Assembly: GCF_023074175.1 (NCBI RefSeq)
Contig: NZ_JADPKS010000119.1
Coordinates: forward strand, 1-42,341
Direction: 5' to 3'
Length of the DNA: 42,341 nucleotides
Origin: Bradyrhizobium sp. 139
GTDB lineage: Bacteria > Pseudomonadota > Alphaproteobacteria > Rhizobiales > Xanthobacteraceae
Shown here: piece by piece, positions 32,568 through 42,341 of the stretch
Position numbering within the stretch: the stretch's first letter is position 1
Layout of the letters: each line of letters begins with the position of its first letter
The notes under the pieces: model-generated
Seen by the model: only the letters and a program-made list of their open reading frames with translations
Database searches by the model: none
Told to the model about the DNA's origin: nothing
Made by a program: the position numbers and the translations under genes

Positions 32568-33548
32568 TTAAACCGCATCGGCCCGCAGCAGCGTGTCCAC
32601 GATGATCGTCCCCCGCGCGCGCGAGACGCAGGCGCATATCTTCTGGTTGCTTCTCTTCTGGTGGTCGCTGAAGAAGACGTCGCGATGGTCGATCTCGCCA
32701 TCGACCTCGACCACGTCGATGGCGCACAGGCCGCATTCGCCGCGCTTGCAATCGTACATCACGTCGTGGCCGCTGGCATTGAGCACGTCCAGCATCGAGC
32801 GCTCGCGCGGGATTTCGAGCTCGACATCGGTCCCCTTCAGGCGCACGCGAAACGTCTCGGTCGGCAGCGTGCCGCTGGAGCCGAAGGTCTCGTAGCGGAG
32901 ATCGGGCAGCGAATGGCCGACACCGATCCAGGCCTGGCGCGCGGCATCCAGCATCCGCATCGGGCCACAGAACAGCGCCAGCGCGCCCTGGGGCACCGAG
33001 GCGAACAGCGCGTCGAGATCCAGCCGGCGGCCCTCGTCGCCGGCATGGACGACGAGGCGCTCGCCGAGCATCGCGGCGAGATCGTCGAGATAGGCAGCCT
33101 CGCCGCGCGAGCGTACAGCATAATGGAGCGTGACGTTCGCACCGCGACGTGCCAGCGCCTGCGCCGCGCCGAAGATCGGGGTGATGCCGATGCCGCCGGC
33201 GATCAGACAATAGTTCTCGCGCGCCCAGTCGACCGCGAGCAGCGAAGCGGGCTGGGTGATGTCGAGCCGCGCGCCCCGGGTGAGCTGCCACATGTAACGC
33301 GAGCCGCCGCGGGAATCCTCGGCGCGGCGCACCGCGATCCGTAAGCCGCGGGACGAGGCTTCACCGACCAGCGAATAGGACCGCGTCTCCGGCAGGCCAT
33401 CGATGGTCACGCTGACATTGATGTGGCTGCCGATCGGATAGGCGGCGCCGTCGAACTGATCCGGCAGAATCAGGAATTCGCGGATGCCCGGCGCAAGATC
33501 GCGCGTCGAGACGAGCGTCGCCGGGATCCAGGTTTCGATGAAGCGCAT
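32568..33548 (-). CDS. PDR/VanB-family reductase of a Rieske oxygenase
   Basis: A 326-residue reductase. The N-terminal FMN-binding domain has ETRSYSLVGE (about residue 55). The NAD-binding part has LIAGGIGITPIFGAAQAL and ALFCGPMRMLDAA. A C-terminal plant-type [2Fe-2S] domain follows, with C267, C272, C275 and C305 (YDCKRGECGLC and KICAC). It moves electrons from NADH to the Rieske oxygenase encoded two genes upstream. The ATG follows GGGGAG that overlaps the GntR stop. It is the last gene of the operon. Confidence 0.93.
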   Translation of the reverse strand: MRFIETWIPATLVSTRDLAPGIREFLILPDQFDGAAYPIGSHINVSVTIDGLPETRSYSLVGEASSRGLRIAVRRAEDSRGGSRYMWQLTRGARLDITQPASLLAVDWARENYCLIAGGIGITPIFGAAQALARRGANVTLHYAVRSRGEAAYLDDLAAMLGERLVVHAGDEGRRLDLDALFASVPQGALALFCGPMRMLDAARQAWIGVGHSLPDLRYETFGSSGTLPTETFRVRLKGTDVELEIPRERSMLDVLNASGHDVMYDCKRGECGLCAIDVVEVDGEIDHRDVFFSDHQKRSNQKICACVSRARGTIIVDTLLRADAV

Positions 33549-33557
33549 GGCACTCCC

Positions 33558-34322
33558 CTATTCGGTTGCGGCGGAGCTGATCCGCGCCAGCGCCGGCAGC
33601 AGGTCGAGATGGGTCCGGTTGCGCAGCGCGAGCCGGAGGTTTCGCACCGCGAGGCGCGCATGCTCGCGCATCACGGCTTCGGCGCGAGCGCCTTCGCGGT
33701 TCTCGATCGCGTCGATCACGACGCGATGATGCTCCTGGCCGATGATCAGAATCTGCTGCGCCTCAGGCAATGCCGACTGCGCCATTACGAAACCGCTTGG
33801 CGAGGCGAATGGCAACGCTGAGGCGCGGTCGATCTGCCGGATCAAGGGCGGACTGCGCGACAATTCGGTGAGCAGCGCATGGAAGCGCGCGTTCAGCGTG
33901 ACATAGGACGAGAAGGCATCGACCGAGATCGGCACCTGGCGCAGCAACTCGTCGATCGCGGCAAGGCATTCCTTCAGCGGCTCGAGCTCGCGCGCGGAGA
34001 CGCCGCGCTCGGCCGCAAAGCGCGCGGCGAGCCCCTCGAGCGTGCCGCGCAGCTCGATGGAATCGGAGATGTCGCGCTCAGAAAATGCCTTCACCATGAA
34101 GCCGCCGGAAGGGATCGCCTCCAGCAGGCCTTCCTCCTCCAGCCGCACCAGCGCCATGCGCACCGGCGTGCGCGAGGCGCCGGTCGTCTCCACCGCCTGG
34201 AGCTCGGAGATGCGCTCGCCGGGACGTAACGACCCCGACAGGATCTGATCGCGCAACGCGAGCTGCGCCTTCACGGTCTGCGAGACGGACCGGTCGACCT
34301 CGCGCTCGGGCGCTGCTTTCAC
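33558..34322 (-). CDS. GntR family regulator (FCD type) within the oxygenase operon
   Basis: A 254-residue regulator. A winged HTH covers about residues 15-75 (LRDQILSGSLRPGERISELQ, TGASRTPVRMALVRLEEEGLLE) and an FCD effector domain about 90-220. The start is the GTG at 34322 with GGAG nine bases upstream, five bases after the Rieske stop. Lying between oxygenase and reductase genes, it is likely to repress the operon and release it on binding substrate or product (inference). FCD regulators often bind GTATAC-cored sites, which occur upstream of the operon. Confidence 0.9.
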   Translation of the reverse strand: MKAAPEREVDRSVSQTVKAQLALRDQILSGSLRPGERISELQAVETTGASRTPVRMALVRLEEEGLLEAIPSGGFMVKAFSERDISDSIELRGTLEGLAARFAAERGVSARELEPLKECLAAIDELLRQVPISVDAFSSYVTLNARFHALLTELSRSPPLIRQIDRASALPFASPSGFVMAQSALPEAQQILIIGQEHHRVVIDAIENREGARAEAVMREHARLAVRNLRLALRNRTHLDLLPALARISSAATE

Positions 34323-34327
34323 CCGGC

Positions 34328-35377
34328 CTACTCCGCCGCCTGGAGGTGCTGCGGCGCGCTTTCCTTGGCCACCATCCGGTCGATCAGCTTGCGCGTCCAC
34401 ATCGCGCCGGCGTCGATGTTGAGGTTGTAGAAGATGCGATCGGGATTCTCGTCCATCGCGCGCTGCTGCGCTTCGAGGATCAGTTCGTCCTCGTGGAAGA
34501 TGCCGGAGACGCCCTCGCGGATCTCGGTGGTGATGCGCTGCTCGCCGAGCTGGTAGTTGCGGACGAAGGCCCAGAAATAGTGGCAGGTCTTCTCGGTCTC
34601 CGGCGTGATGGTGTTGAGCACGAACCCGTTGACGCCCTGCGAGCGGTCGCCTTCCGGTGCGCCGGTGCCGGCCGGCGCCACGCCGACGTCGATCGCGATG
34701 GTGCACGGGGCTTCGAATCGGATGATCTGCCAGCGGTCGACCAGGCCGGGCTTGCCGAGCTGCTTGGCCCAGAATGGCGGCGCCTCGATGCCGCGCATCC
34801 AGCGTGTCACCGTCACCGCCTTCTCGCCATGGGTGACGTCGAACGGCGCTTCGGCCACCGCCTCGTTGCCGATCGAGGAGCCGTGCACGAAGGTCTCGTG
34901 GGTGAGGTCCATGAGATTGTCGAGCACGAGGCGGTAGTCGCAATTGACGTGGATGGTCTTGCCGTCGCCGGCCCAGGCCGGATCGTGATTCCAGTGCATA
35001 TCAGGGACGAGCGCCGGATCGGCCAGCGCGGGATCGCCCATCCAGAGCCAGATGTAGCGATGACGCTCGACCACGGGATAGGCGCGCACGCAGGCCGACG
35101 GATTGATGGTCTCCTGCGAGGGCATGAAGGTGCAGCGCCCCTGCGCATTGTATTTCAGGCCGTGATAGCCGCAGACGACGGTGTCGCCTTCGAGCCGGCC
35201 CTTGGACAGCGGCACCAGGCGGTGCCAGCAGGCATCCTCCAGCGCGGCCACCGAGCCGTCGGCCTTGCGGTACATCACCACATGCTTGCCGCAGATCGTC
35301 CGCGGCAGCAGCGCCGGCTTCACCTCGGCGTCCCAGGCGGCGGCGTACCAGGCGTTCATGGGGAAGGGCTTTGTCAC
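34328..35377 (-). CDS. Rieske-type aromatic oxygenase, VanA-like
   Basis: A 349-residue oxygenase subunit of the vanillate O-demethylase/phenoxybenzoate dioxygenase group. The Rieske [2Fe-2S] site has C50, H52, C69 and H72 (ACWHRLVPLSKGR and CGYHGLKY). The mononuclear iron site lies in DNLMDLTHETFVHGSS, with Asp157, His160 and His165. It demethylates or hydroxylates an aromatic acid with O2, taking electrons from the reductase. The start is the GTG at 35377 (MTKPFPMNAWYAAAW), which fits family N-termini; longer starts would enter the proximal operator-like site. First gene of a three-gene operon. Confidence 0.93.
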   Translation of the reverse strand: MTKPFPMNAWYAAAWDAEVKPALLPRTICGKHVVMYRKADGSVAALEDACWHRLVPLSKGRLEGDTVVCGYHGLKYNAQGRCTFMPSQETINPSACVRAYPVVERHRYIWLWMGDPALADPALVPDMHWNHDPAWAGDGKTIHVNCDYRLVLDNLMDLTHETFVHGSSIGNEAVAEAPFDVTHGEKAVTVTRWMRGIEAPPFWAKQLGKPGLVDRWQIIRFEAPCTIAIDVGVAPAGTGAPEGDRSQGVNGFVLNTITPETEKTCHYFWAFVRNYQLGEQRITTEIREGVSGIFHEDELILEAQQRAMDENPDRIFYNLNIDAGAMWTRKLIDRMVAKESAPQHLQAAE

Positions 35378-35410
35378 TGGTTTCACTCTCAAGGACTTCT
35401 GAATACCTGA

Positions 35411-35491
35411 TGTATACAGTAACTGGGACGTCGAACGATTCAAGGCGGAATTGTGCCTACCTAATTACCATCAATCGACTTTAAGTATACA
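35411..35491 (-). promoter_or_regulatory. Paired GTATAC operator-like sites upstream of the oxygenase operon
   Basis: TGTATACA (35411-35418) and AGTATACA (35484-35491) share GTATACAG and are 73 bp apart, about seven helical turns. The proximal site is 33 bp upstream of the GTG start and overlaps the expected -10 region; TTGAAT about 20 bp upstream of it may be the -35. GTATAC cores are typical of GntR/FCD operators. Binding by the GntR protein of this operon, perhaps with looping, is inferred. Confidence 0.55.
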
Positions 35492-35511
35492 GGATGAGTG
35501 CTTTGCAAACT

Positions 35512-35596
35512 CGTCGTGCCCGGGCTTGTCCCGGGCATCCACGCTCTTCGTGCCGCACCAAAGACGTGGGTGGCCGGGACAAGCACGGCCATGACG
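35512..35596. repeat. Palindromic intergenic repeat, family B, copy 2
   Basis: Arms CGTCGTGCCCGGGCTTGTCCC-GGGCATCCACG and CGTGGGTGGCC-GGGACAAGCACGGCCATGACG, the same family as 26104-26191. It lies 58 nt past the pgm stop and just upstream of the distal GTATAC site of the oxygenase operon. Confidence 0.88.
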
Positions 35597-35654
35597 GTGC
35601 GGCAACGTCCGCGCGGCAGTGCGCTCCCAGGCTAAGCGGCACCCGTCTCGGCAA

Positions 35655-37301
<1,647 letters not shown>

Positions 37302-37447
37302 TGAAATATCCTCGTCCTGTCGTCACAGAGATAGCAGGATACCATAGCATCGGCCGGCCCCCCGCCAAGGGCACAACACGCGCGATGGGGTGGCCGTTCC
37401 TGAGATCATGCTATGGTCCTTCAGATCGGGGCTTTTCGAGTCGGGGC

Positions 37448-38590
37448 ATGACGCTGTTTCACAGGCTGTTGGTTGTTCTGATTGCCTGGCTTGCGACGGC
37501 TGGCATCGTGCCCGATGCGCTGGCCGCGGAGTTCTATACCGAAGACCTGCGCATTCCGATGGCGGAGGCCGGGCCGCAGGGGCTGGAGGCCTTTCTGGTC
37601 CGGCCGGCCGGAACGAAGCGCTATCCGCTCGCGCTGCTCAGCCACGGCTCGCCGCGCAAGTTCGACGACCGCGCGACCATGTCGGCGCACAAATATTACG
37701 GGATCGCGCTCGAATATGCCCGGCGCGGCTTTGCCGCGCTGATCGTCATGCGGCGCGGCTACGGCACCTCGCCCGGCGGTCGCGTCGACAGCGTCGGTGC
37801 TTGCGCGAATGCCGCCTATCTGCCGTCTGCGGCGGTCGCGGTCGCGGATTTGCTCGCGGCGATCGATGCGATGGGGCGCAGGACCGACGTCACGACATCG
37901 GGCATGATCGCGGCCGGCCATTCCGCCGGCGGGCTCGCCATCGTCGCGCTGACCGCGCAGTCGCCGGCGGGTCTTGTCGCCGCGATCAGCTTTGCCGGCG
38001 GCCGCGGCTCGCGCGATGACGACGACGTCTGCAATCCGGATGGGCTGGCGCAGGCCTTCGCCAGTTTCGGCAGGACCTCGCGCGTGCCGATGCTGTGGGT
38101 CTATGCGAGCAACGATTCGTTCTTCGGTCCCGATCTCGCGCGCCGCCTCCATGACGGCTTTCGCGGCAACGGCGGTCACGCGACATTCATCGCAGCGCCG
38201 CCCTACGGCGATGACGGCCACTATCTCTATTCGGTCGTGGGCCGGCCGCAATGGACGCCGTATGTCGACGCCTTCCTGCGCGAGCGCGGGCTCGGCCACG
38301 ATATCCTGAGCCTTCCCGATCCGTTGCCGCCGCCGGGCCAGCTCAATGAAGCCGCGCGCGCCGAATTCGCGCGCTATCTCGCCAGCACCATGCCGCACAA
38401 GGCTTTTGCGGTGTCGCCGAACGGCGGCTACGGCTGGCGCTCGGGGCGCACCACGGCCGACGACGCCCGGCGCGATTCACTCGCCGCCTGCGTGAAATGG
38501 TCGCCCGCCTGCACGCTGTATGCGGTCGACGACGGGCTGGCCGGGGCTGCGCAAAGGACGTCAACGGACCAGAGCGCCCGCGCGCGATAG
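37448..38590 (+). CDS. Exported alpha/beta hydrolase
   Basis: A 380-residue protein with a signal peptide (LLVVLIAWLATAGIVPDALA, cut near ALA|AEF). The fold is of the dienelactone-hydrolase type: LALLSHGSPRKFDDRATM, VMRRGYGTSPGG, then the nucleophile elbow GHSAGG with Ser159. YASNDSFFGPDLARR (Asp) and GDDGHYLYS (His) complete a likely triad. The C-terminal part (about 290 on) holds a short domain with FAVSPNGGYGWRSGR and Cys residues (AACVKWSPACTLYAVDD), which resembles periplasmic substrate-binding tails. It probably hydrolyses an ester in the periplasm. It converges with the response regulator gene. Confidence 0.85.
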   Translation: MTLFHRLLVVLIAWLATAGIVPDALAAEFYTEDLRIPMAEAGPQGLEAFLVRPAGTKRYPLALLSHGSPRKFDDRATMSAHKYYGIALEYARRGFAALIVMRRGYGTSPGGRVDSVGACANAAYLPSAAVAVADLLAAIDAMGRRTDVTTSGMIAAGHSAGGLAIVALTAQSPAGLVAAISFAGGRGSRDDDDVCNPDGLAQAFASFGRTSRVPMLWVYASNDSFFGPDLARRLHDGFRGNGGHATFIAAPPYGDDGHYLYSVVGRPQWTPYVDAFLRERGLGHDILSLPDPLPPPGQLNEAARAEFARYLASTMPHKAFAVSPNGGYGWRSGRTTADDARRDSLAACVKWSPACTLYAVDDGLAGAAQRTSTDQSARAR

Positions 38591-38616
38591 GGCGAGGGCG
38601 ATCGGATCTTTCGAGA

Positions 38617-39432
38617 CTAGAGCCGCTCGCTGAGCGCGAGCTTGTAGCCGACACCGGTGACGGTCGCGATCACAGGCGTGCCGCTCCCGATGAGCTTGCG
38701 GCGCAGCCGCGCCACCAGCGCATCGACCGTGCGGATGTCGACCTCGGCCTGGCGGTTGCTGACGACCTCGATCAGATAGTCGCGGCTGAGCGGCCTGCCG
38801 TCGGCGCCGACCAGCGCCGCGAGCAGGTCGAACTCGGCGCGCGTCAACGCCACCGGCTTGCCGTCGCTGCCGAGCAGCTCGCGCCGCGTCAGGTCGATGA
38901 TCCAGTCGCCGAAGGCGATCGAATTGTGGTTGCGCGCCGCCTTGCGGTCGATCGAGCGCCGCCGCAGCACGCTGCGCGCGCGCGCGAGCAGATCGCGCAG
39001 ATCGATCGGCTTGGTCACATAATGGTCGCCGGCAATCTCAAGGCCGAGGATGCGATCGACATCGGTGTCACGGCGGGTCACGAAGATGATGCCCGCGTTG
39101 CTGGTCGCCTGGATCTCCTTGGCGAGCTCGAAGCCGTCGCCATCAGGCAACTGCAGGTCGAGGAAGACGAGATCGGTGCGCGAGCGCAGCGCCTGGCGGC
39201 ATTCCGCGCAGGAGCCGGCACCGACCACGTCGAAATTGTTCTCGTTGAAATAGCCGATCAGCATCGTCCGCGTCACGGGATCGTCTTCGACGACGATCAG
39301 CCGCTCGCGGCCGGCAGGCCTTAATTCCCGACCTGCGGAATCAGCCACGTTGTCGGATGTCCTGTGTGCTTGCGGCCCGGCTTGAAAATTCAAGTCGTCG
39401 TGCAGCACACTGTCCTGTGAACGACCATTCAC
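38617..39432 (-). CDS. OmpR/PhoB-family response regulator
   Basis: A 271-residue regulator. The receiver domain starts at LIVVEDDPVTR (residue 45) and has phospho-acceptor Asp92 (LVFLDLQLPDGDG) and Lys141 (YVTKPIDL). The winged-helix output domain covers about residues 165-268 (ALTRAEFDLLAALVGADGRPLSRDYLIEVV and RTVDALVARLRRKLI). The GTG at 39432 gives a 40-residue N-terminal tail of unusual length, so a later start is possible. No histidine kinase gene is adjacent, so it is an orphan in this window. Confidence 0.9.
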   Translation of the reverse strand: MNGRSQDSVLHDDLNFQAGPQAHRTSDNVADSAGRELRPAGRERLIVVEDDPVTRTMLIGYFNENNFDVVGAGSCAECRQALRSRTDLVFLDLQLPDGDGFELAKEIQATSNAGIIFVTRRDTDVDRILGLEIAGDHYVTKPIDLRDLLARARSVLRRRSIDRKAARNHNSIAFGDWIIDLTRRELLGSDGKPVALTRAEFDLLAALVGADGRPLSRDYLIEVVSNRQAEVDIRTVDALVARLRRKLIGSGTPVIATVTGVGYKLALSERL

Positions 39433-39725
39433 GACTTATTCGAGCCCCCGAAATTGCCTGCCGGATACTAGGCGTGTTGTGCTGCCCCAACAATATTGGT
39501 CATGGTCTTGAAGCATTAACTATGAACTGGCCCACATTTCTCATCGCGCGCATCATCTTGCAGGCGTGGCTCGCGCGAGCGCCGCCCCTCCCCGACGCCG
39601 CCGATCCCGACCATCCGGTTCCGGATTCAACCGCTGGTTAACGTAAAGAGAGTGTTCGGCTACGGAAAAGCCGGCCGTGCCTCTATGGTCCTCGAATGCA
39701 GGTGCGAAACCACGGAGCAGGCGTG
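39433..39725. other. 293-bp divergent intergenic region
   Basis: It separates the response regulator and acyltransferase genes. A 39-codon frame (39522-39641, MNWPTFLIARIILQAWLARA...) with a hydrophobic start is present but lacks a ribosome binding site. No clear promoter hexamers or strong palindromes were found. Confidence 0.5.
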
Positions 39726-40901
39726 ATGCATGGGCAGGCCCGGCTGGCTGCCGGACGAACCGACGAGGGCGCAACGCCCTTCGGCCGTTCGCACACGCTC
39801 GACTTGCTGCGCGGCCTCGCCATCGTCGGCGTGATGGCGATCCATGTCTCGCAGTCATTCCCGTCCAACATCCAAGCCATCGACTTCGTCTTCATGTGCG
39901 GCTGGACCGGCGTCAACGTGTTCTACTTCGTCAGCGCCATGACGATGTGCCTGATGTGGACACAGCGCACCGAAGCCAACCCGACACGCAAATTCTACAT
40001 CCGGCGCTTCCTGCGCATCGCGCCGCTGTTCTGGCTCGCGATCCCGCTCTACCTCCTCGTCAACGGCACGGGGCCGAGCTACAACGCGCCTGATGGCATC
40101 GGGCCGCTTCAAGTGATCCTGACCGCGACGTTCCTGCACGGCTTCTGGCCGGACAGTGTCAACAGCGTCGTGCCGGGCGACTGGTCGATCGCCGCGGAGA
40201 TGACGTTCTATCTCGTCTTTCCGCTTTTGATCACGGCGTTCGGATCGCGCCGCCATCTTTATCTCGCGCTCGCAATCGTACTGCATCTCGTCAATGTCTG
40301 CCTGTTCAAGCCGTGGGCGTTCGCGCTGTTCTCGGCCTATTACGGGCCCGGTCACGAGGCTTTCGTCTGGAATGCCCTGCACATCAGCTTCCTGAACCAG
40401 CTGCCGGTCTTTCTCGTGGGATGCGCGCTGTTCTTCTCGCTGCGCGACGGCTTTGCGAAGTCGGATGCAGCGATCTTCGCCGTCTTCATCGCGCTGTCCT
40501 TCATCGCCGACCGCGCGACCGGCTCGCATGAATTCAACTATCTGATGATCAACCTGGTGCTCGGCGCGCTGGTTGCCGGTTGTATCCGCCTCGCAATCCG
40601 CTGCCGGCCGATCGAGGCGCTCGGCCGCAATTCCTATTCGATGTACCTGTCGCACTTCGCGGTGATCAATGGCCTGCGCCAGATCTGGCCGCTGGCGGAC
40701 GGACTGGTCTCGCTGCTGATCGCCTATGTCGTGAACGCCGCGCTGAGCTATCTCGTGGCGCGGGCGACCTGGCATCTGATTGAGCGGCGCGCGCAGGATC
40801 TCGCGCATCGCCTGACCTCTTCAGCGACCCAGACCGCGGCGCGCACAGACATCGTGGCCGCGGCAGGTGTCGTCGTGAACGGCCGCAGCGCCAGCGCTTG
40901 A
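39726..40901 (+). CDS. Acyltransferase 3 family membrane protein
   Basis: A 391-residue polytopic protein of the Acyl_transf_3 (OafA/ExoZ-like) family, which adds acetyl or succinyl groups to surface polysaccharides. HTLDLLRGLAIVGVMAIHVSQSF carries the conserved membrane His (residue about 41), followed by YIRRFLRIAPLFWLA, the Arg-rich motif of the family. About ten membrane segments follow. The start is the ATG at 39726, with GGAG eight bases upstream; an earlier ATG at 39696 has no such site. It may modify exopolysaccharide made through pgm and UDP-glucose dehydrogenase. Confidence 0.88.
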   Translation: MHGQARLAAGRTDEGATPFGRSHTLDLLRGLAIVGVMAIHVSQSFPSNIQAIDFVFMCGWTGVNVFYFVSAMTMCLMWTQRTEANPTRKFYIRRFLRIAPLFWLAIPLYLLVNGTGPSYNAPDGIGPLQVILTATFLHGFWPDSVNSVVPGDWSIAAEMTFYLVFPLLITAFGSRRHLYLALAIVLHLVNVCLFKPWAFALFSAYYGPGHEAFVWNALHISFLNQLPVFLVGCALFFSLRDGFAKSDAAIFAVFIALSFIADRATGSHEFNYLMINLVLGALVAGCIRLAIRCRPIEALGRNSYSMYLSHFAVINGLRQIWPLADGLVSLLIAYVVNAALSYLVARATWHLIERRAQDLAHRLTSSATQTAARTDIVAAAGVVVNGRSASA

Positions 40902-40925
40902 ATCGTCTGCCGAGGCCGTCCGGCG

Positions 40926-41816
40926 TCAGGACGAGCCGACCTCGATCCGGTACGACAACTGTTCTTCCGCGCCAGGTGCGATATGCATCAGGCCCGGCTT
41001 GTCGCTGAACTCCCCGTCGAAGCCGGCGGGACTCGCGTAGCCGCGCCAGGGCTCGATGCAGAGAAACGGCGCGCCCGACGGTTTCGACCAGACGCCGAGT
41101 TCGCGAAAGCCGCGCCATGACATTTCGAGACACGGTCCGGTGGAAGCCCCCTGCTCCGCGGCATAGCGGACTGAATTGCTCTCGACCCGGTCGCAGATGA
41201 TTGCGTCATCGACAAACAGGGATTCGGACAAGGGCAACACTGTGCCGCTGACGGGACTTGGCTCCGCTCCCGCGCGCAGCAATCCGCCGTCGAGACGGCG
41301 GACGGCAGATGGCTCTGCGTTCGCGAAGGTGAGTGCGTAGCTCTCCTTCGCCACTCCCGGCTGAAGCGGCCAGTTGAAAGCAGGATGGCCGCCGAGCGAG
41401 GCCGGCAATGTCTCCTTGCCGGTGTTGGCGATCGTGAACAAGACATTGAGGCCGACGTCATCGAGCGCATAGGCAGCCGTCAGGCGGAACGCGAAGGGAT
41501 AGAGCGCGCGCGTTGCCTCGCTGTCTTCGAGCACCAGCGTGCAACGGTTCTCGTCACGCGCACTCCACGCAAAGCGGCTGTCGCGCGCAAAGCCGTGCTG
41601 GGTCATCCGGTACGTCTTGCCTCGGTGCCGCAATTCGTCCTTGGCGAGACGCCCGACGATCGGAAACAACAGCGGCGCGTGGCGTGCCCAGGCCGGCCCC
41701 GCCTGCCAGATAAACTCGACGCCGCCGCCGTCCTTCAGCGAGCACAGCTCGGCGCCATGCGCCTTGATGGTCGCGGAGAGCGGCCCGTTTCGGATCGTTT
41801 GCGTGTCGTCGGTCAT
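40926..41816 (-). CDS. Aldose 1-epimerase family (LacX-like) protein
   Basis: A 296-residue cytoplasmic protein of the galactose mutarotase fold. KAHGAELCSLKD and APLLFPIVGRLAKDE are the N-terminal signature of the LacX-like branch, then QHGFARDSRF and GGHPAFNWPLQPG with the conserved His. Members may interconvert sugar anomers, but many have no proven reaction. The ATG at 41816 follows AGGAG by six bases. Nearby pgm and UDP-glucose dehydrogenase suggest carbohydrate metabolism, but no operon link is visible. Confidence 0.9.
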   Translation of the reverse strand: MTDDTQTIRNGPLSATIKAHGAELCSLKDGGGVEFIWQAGPAWARHAPLLFPIVGRLAKDELRHRGKTYRMTQHGFARDSRFAWSARDENRCTLVLEDSEATRALYPFAFRLTAAYALDDVGLNVLFTIANTGKETLPASLGGHPAFNWPLQPGVAKESYALTFANAEPSAVRRLDGGLLRAGAEPSPVSGTVLPLSESLFVDDAIICDRVESNSVRYAAEQGASTGPCLEMSWRGFRELGVWSKPSGAPFLCIEPWRGYASPAGFDGEFSDKPGLMHIAPGAEEQLSYRIEVGSS

Positions 41817-41892
41817 GACAATCTCCTGGCGGCAGCTGGCGACCAGACGCAGCCGCCTCATGCGAGGCGACCATACCGCGTTGGAGCATCCT

Positions 41893-41919
41893 TCGCTCGC
41901 CCCACGATGGAGCGAGCGA
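41893..41919 (-). terminator. Hairpin after the UDP-glucose dehydrogenase gene
   Basis: TCGCTCGC (41893-41900) and GCGAGCGA (41912-41919) are perfect 8-bp arms with an 11-nt loop, starting 25 nt past the stop at 41945. It lacks a U-tract, so termination is only probable. Confidence 0.45.
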
Positions 41920-41944
41920 CGATCAGCTCTCCGCTTCCGCCGTG

Positions 41945-42341
41945 CTAGGCCTGAGACGACCGTCCGACGCTCTCGTAGACAAAGCCGGCCGCGGCCATGT
42001 CCTCGGGGCGATAGATGTTGCGGAGGTCGACGACGACGGGTTGGGCCATGGTCGCCTTCAGCCGGTCGAGATCGAGACCGCGGAACTGCACCCATTCGGT
42101 GACGATGACGAGCGCATCAGCGTCTTCAGCGCAGGAATAGGCGTCCTCGCAATAGGTGATGCTGGGCAGCTCGTCCTTGGCCTGGTCCATGCCGACGGGA
42201 TCGAAAGCCTTGACCTTCGCGCCCATGTCGATCAGGCCGGTGACGAGCGGGATCGACGGCGCATCGCGCATGTCGTCGGTGTCGGGCTTGAAGGTGAGGC
42301 CGAGCACGGCGATGGTCTTGCCGCGCAGCGAGCCGCCGAGC
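41945..42341 (-). CDS. UDP-glucose 6-dehydrogenase, C-terminal part (runs off window)
   Basis: About 131 residues of the C-terminal domain of the UDP-glucose/GDP-mannose dehydrogenase family. The readable part begins GGSLRGKTIAVLGLTFKPDTDDMRDAPS, which holds the conserved FKPxTDDxRxxPS motif of the C-terminal UDP-sugar domain, and then has EDADALVIVTEWVQFR and VVDLRNIYRPEDM. The enzyme oxidises UDP-glucose to UDP-glucuronate with NAD. The N-terminal NAD and catalytic Cys regions lie beyond the window edge. Confidence 0.93.
   Translation of the reverse strand, partial: LGGSLRGKTIAVLGLTFKPDTDDMRDAPSIPLVTGLIDMGAKVKAFDPVGMDQAKDELPSITYCEDAYSCAEDADALVIVTEWVQFRGLDLDRLKATMAQPVVVDLRNIYRPEDMAAAGFVYESVGRSSQA

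Noticed and set aside
39522..39641. Small 39-codon frame starting MNWPTFLIARIILQAWL
   Set aside because: Hydrophobic start, but no ribosome binding site, no family and a Pro/Asp-rich tail typical of noncoding GC-rich DNA. Left as a note only.

Overview
The window is a GC-rich, gene-dense chromosomal segment. Its palindromic intergenic repeats, an EcfG-type stress promoter on a csbD-like gene, and the mix of paoABC-like, aromatic-oxygenase and TetR/RND modules point to an alphaproteobacterium of the Bradyrhizobium/Rhodopseudomonas group. The genus is an inference from sequence style, not a search result. I see no rRNA, tRNA, CRISPR array, prophage or insertion-sequence transposase.

Layout, left to right. 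0.2-5.3 kb: a minus-strand efflux operon (lipoprotein adaptor, RND pump, TetR regulator). 5.5-8.6 kb: an ACS-type MFS transporter, a small DUF2809 membrane protein and a YcaQ-like DNA glycosylase. 8.6-13.0 kb: an envelope region with an OmpA-domain protein, a protein O-mannosyltransferase-family enzyme, and a divergent pair encoding a secreted FecR-domain protein and an outer-membrane barrel with a Ser-Pro tract right after its signal peptide. 13.1-15.6 kb: two VOC proteins, a cupin, a CsbD-like stress protein and an exported FKBP. 15.7-19.6 kb: a PaoABC-like periplasmic molybdenum aldehyde oxidoreductase operon. 19.8-24.5 kb: gamma-glutamyltransferase, trhO-slyX, and a Cache-PAS-GGDEF diguanylate cyclase. 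24.7-27.3 kb: a small stress protein, hemE and hemC. 27.4-32.4 kb: GMC oxidoreductase, TetR, an NTF2-like protein and a GGDEF-EAL protein. 32.6-35.4 kb: a vanA/vanB-like Rieske oxygenase and reductase with a GntR regulator between them. 35.7-42.3 kb: pgm, an exported alpha/beta hydrolase, a response regulator, an acyltransferase, an aldose-epimerase-like protein and the 3' part of a UDP-glucose dehydrogenase gene.

The clearest non-coding signals are: (i) nine palindromic repeats of five sequence families, every one within 60 nt downstream of a stop codon (one overlapping it); (ii) two exact GGAAC-N16-CGTT EcfG promoters, in front of csbD-like and a small DTFPASDP-motif protein, plus one near match before the paoABC-like operon; (iii) a promoter carrying two TetR-type operators 21 bp apart; (iv) two GTATAC sites upstream of the GntR-containing oxygenase operon; and (v) an intergenic region before ompA-like with a CRP-type box and a possible antisense-strand small RNA. 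The most suggestive possible new system is the FecR/Ser-Pro barrel pair beside the mannosyltransferase-family gene.
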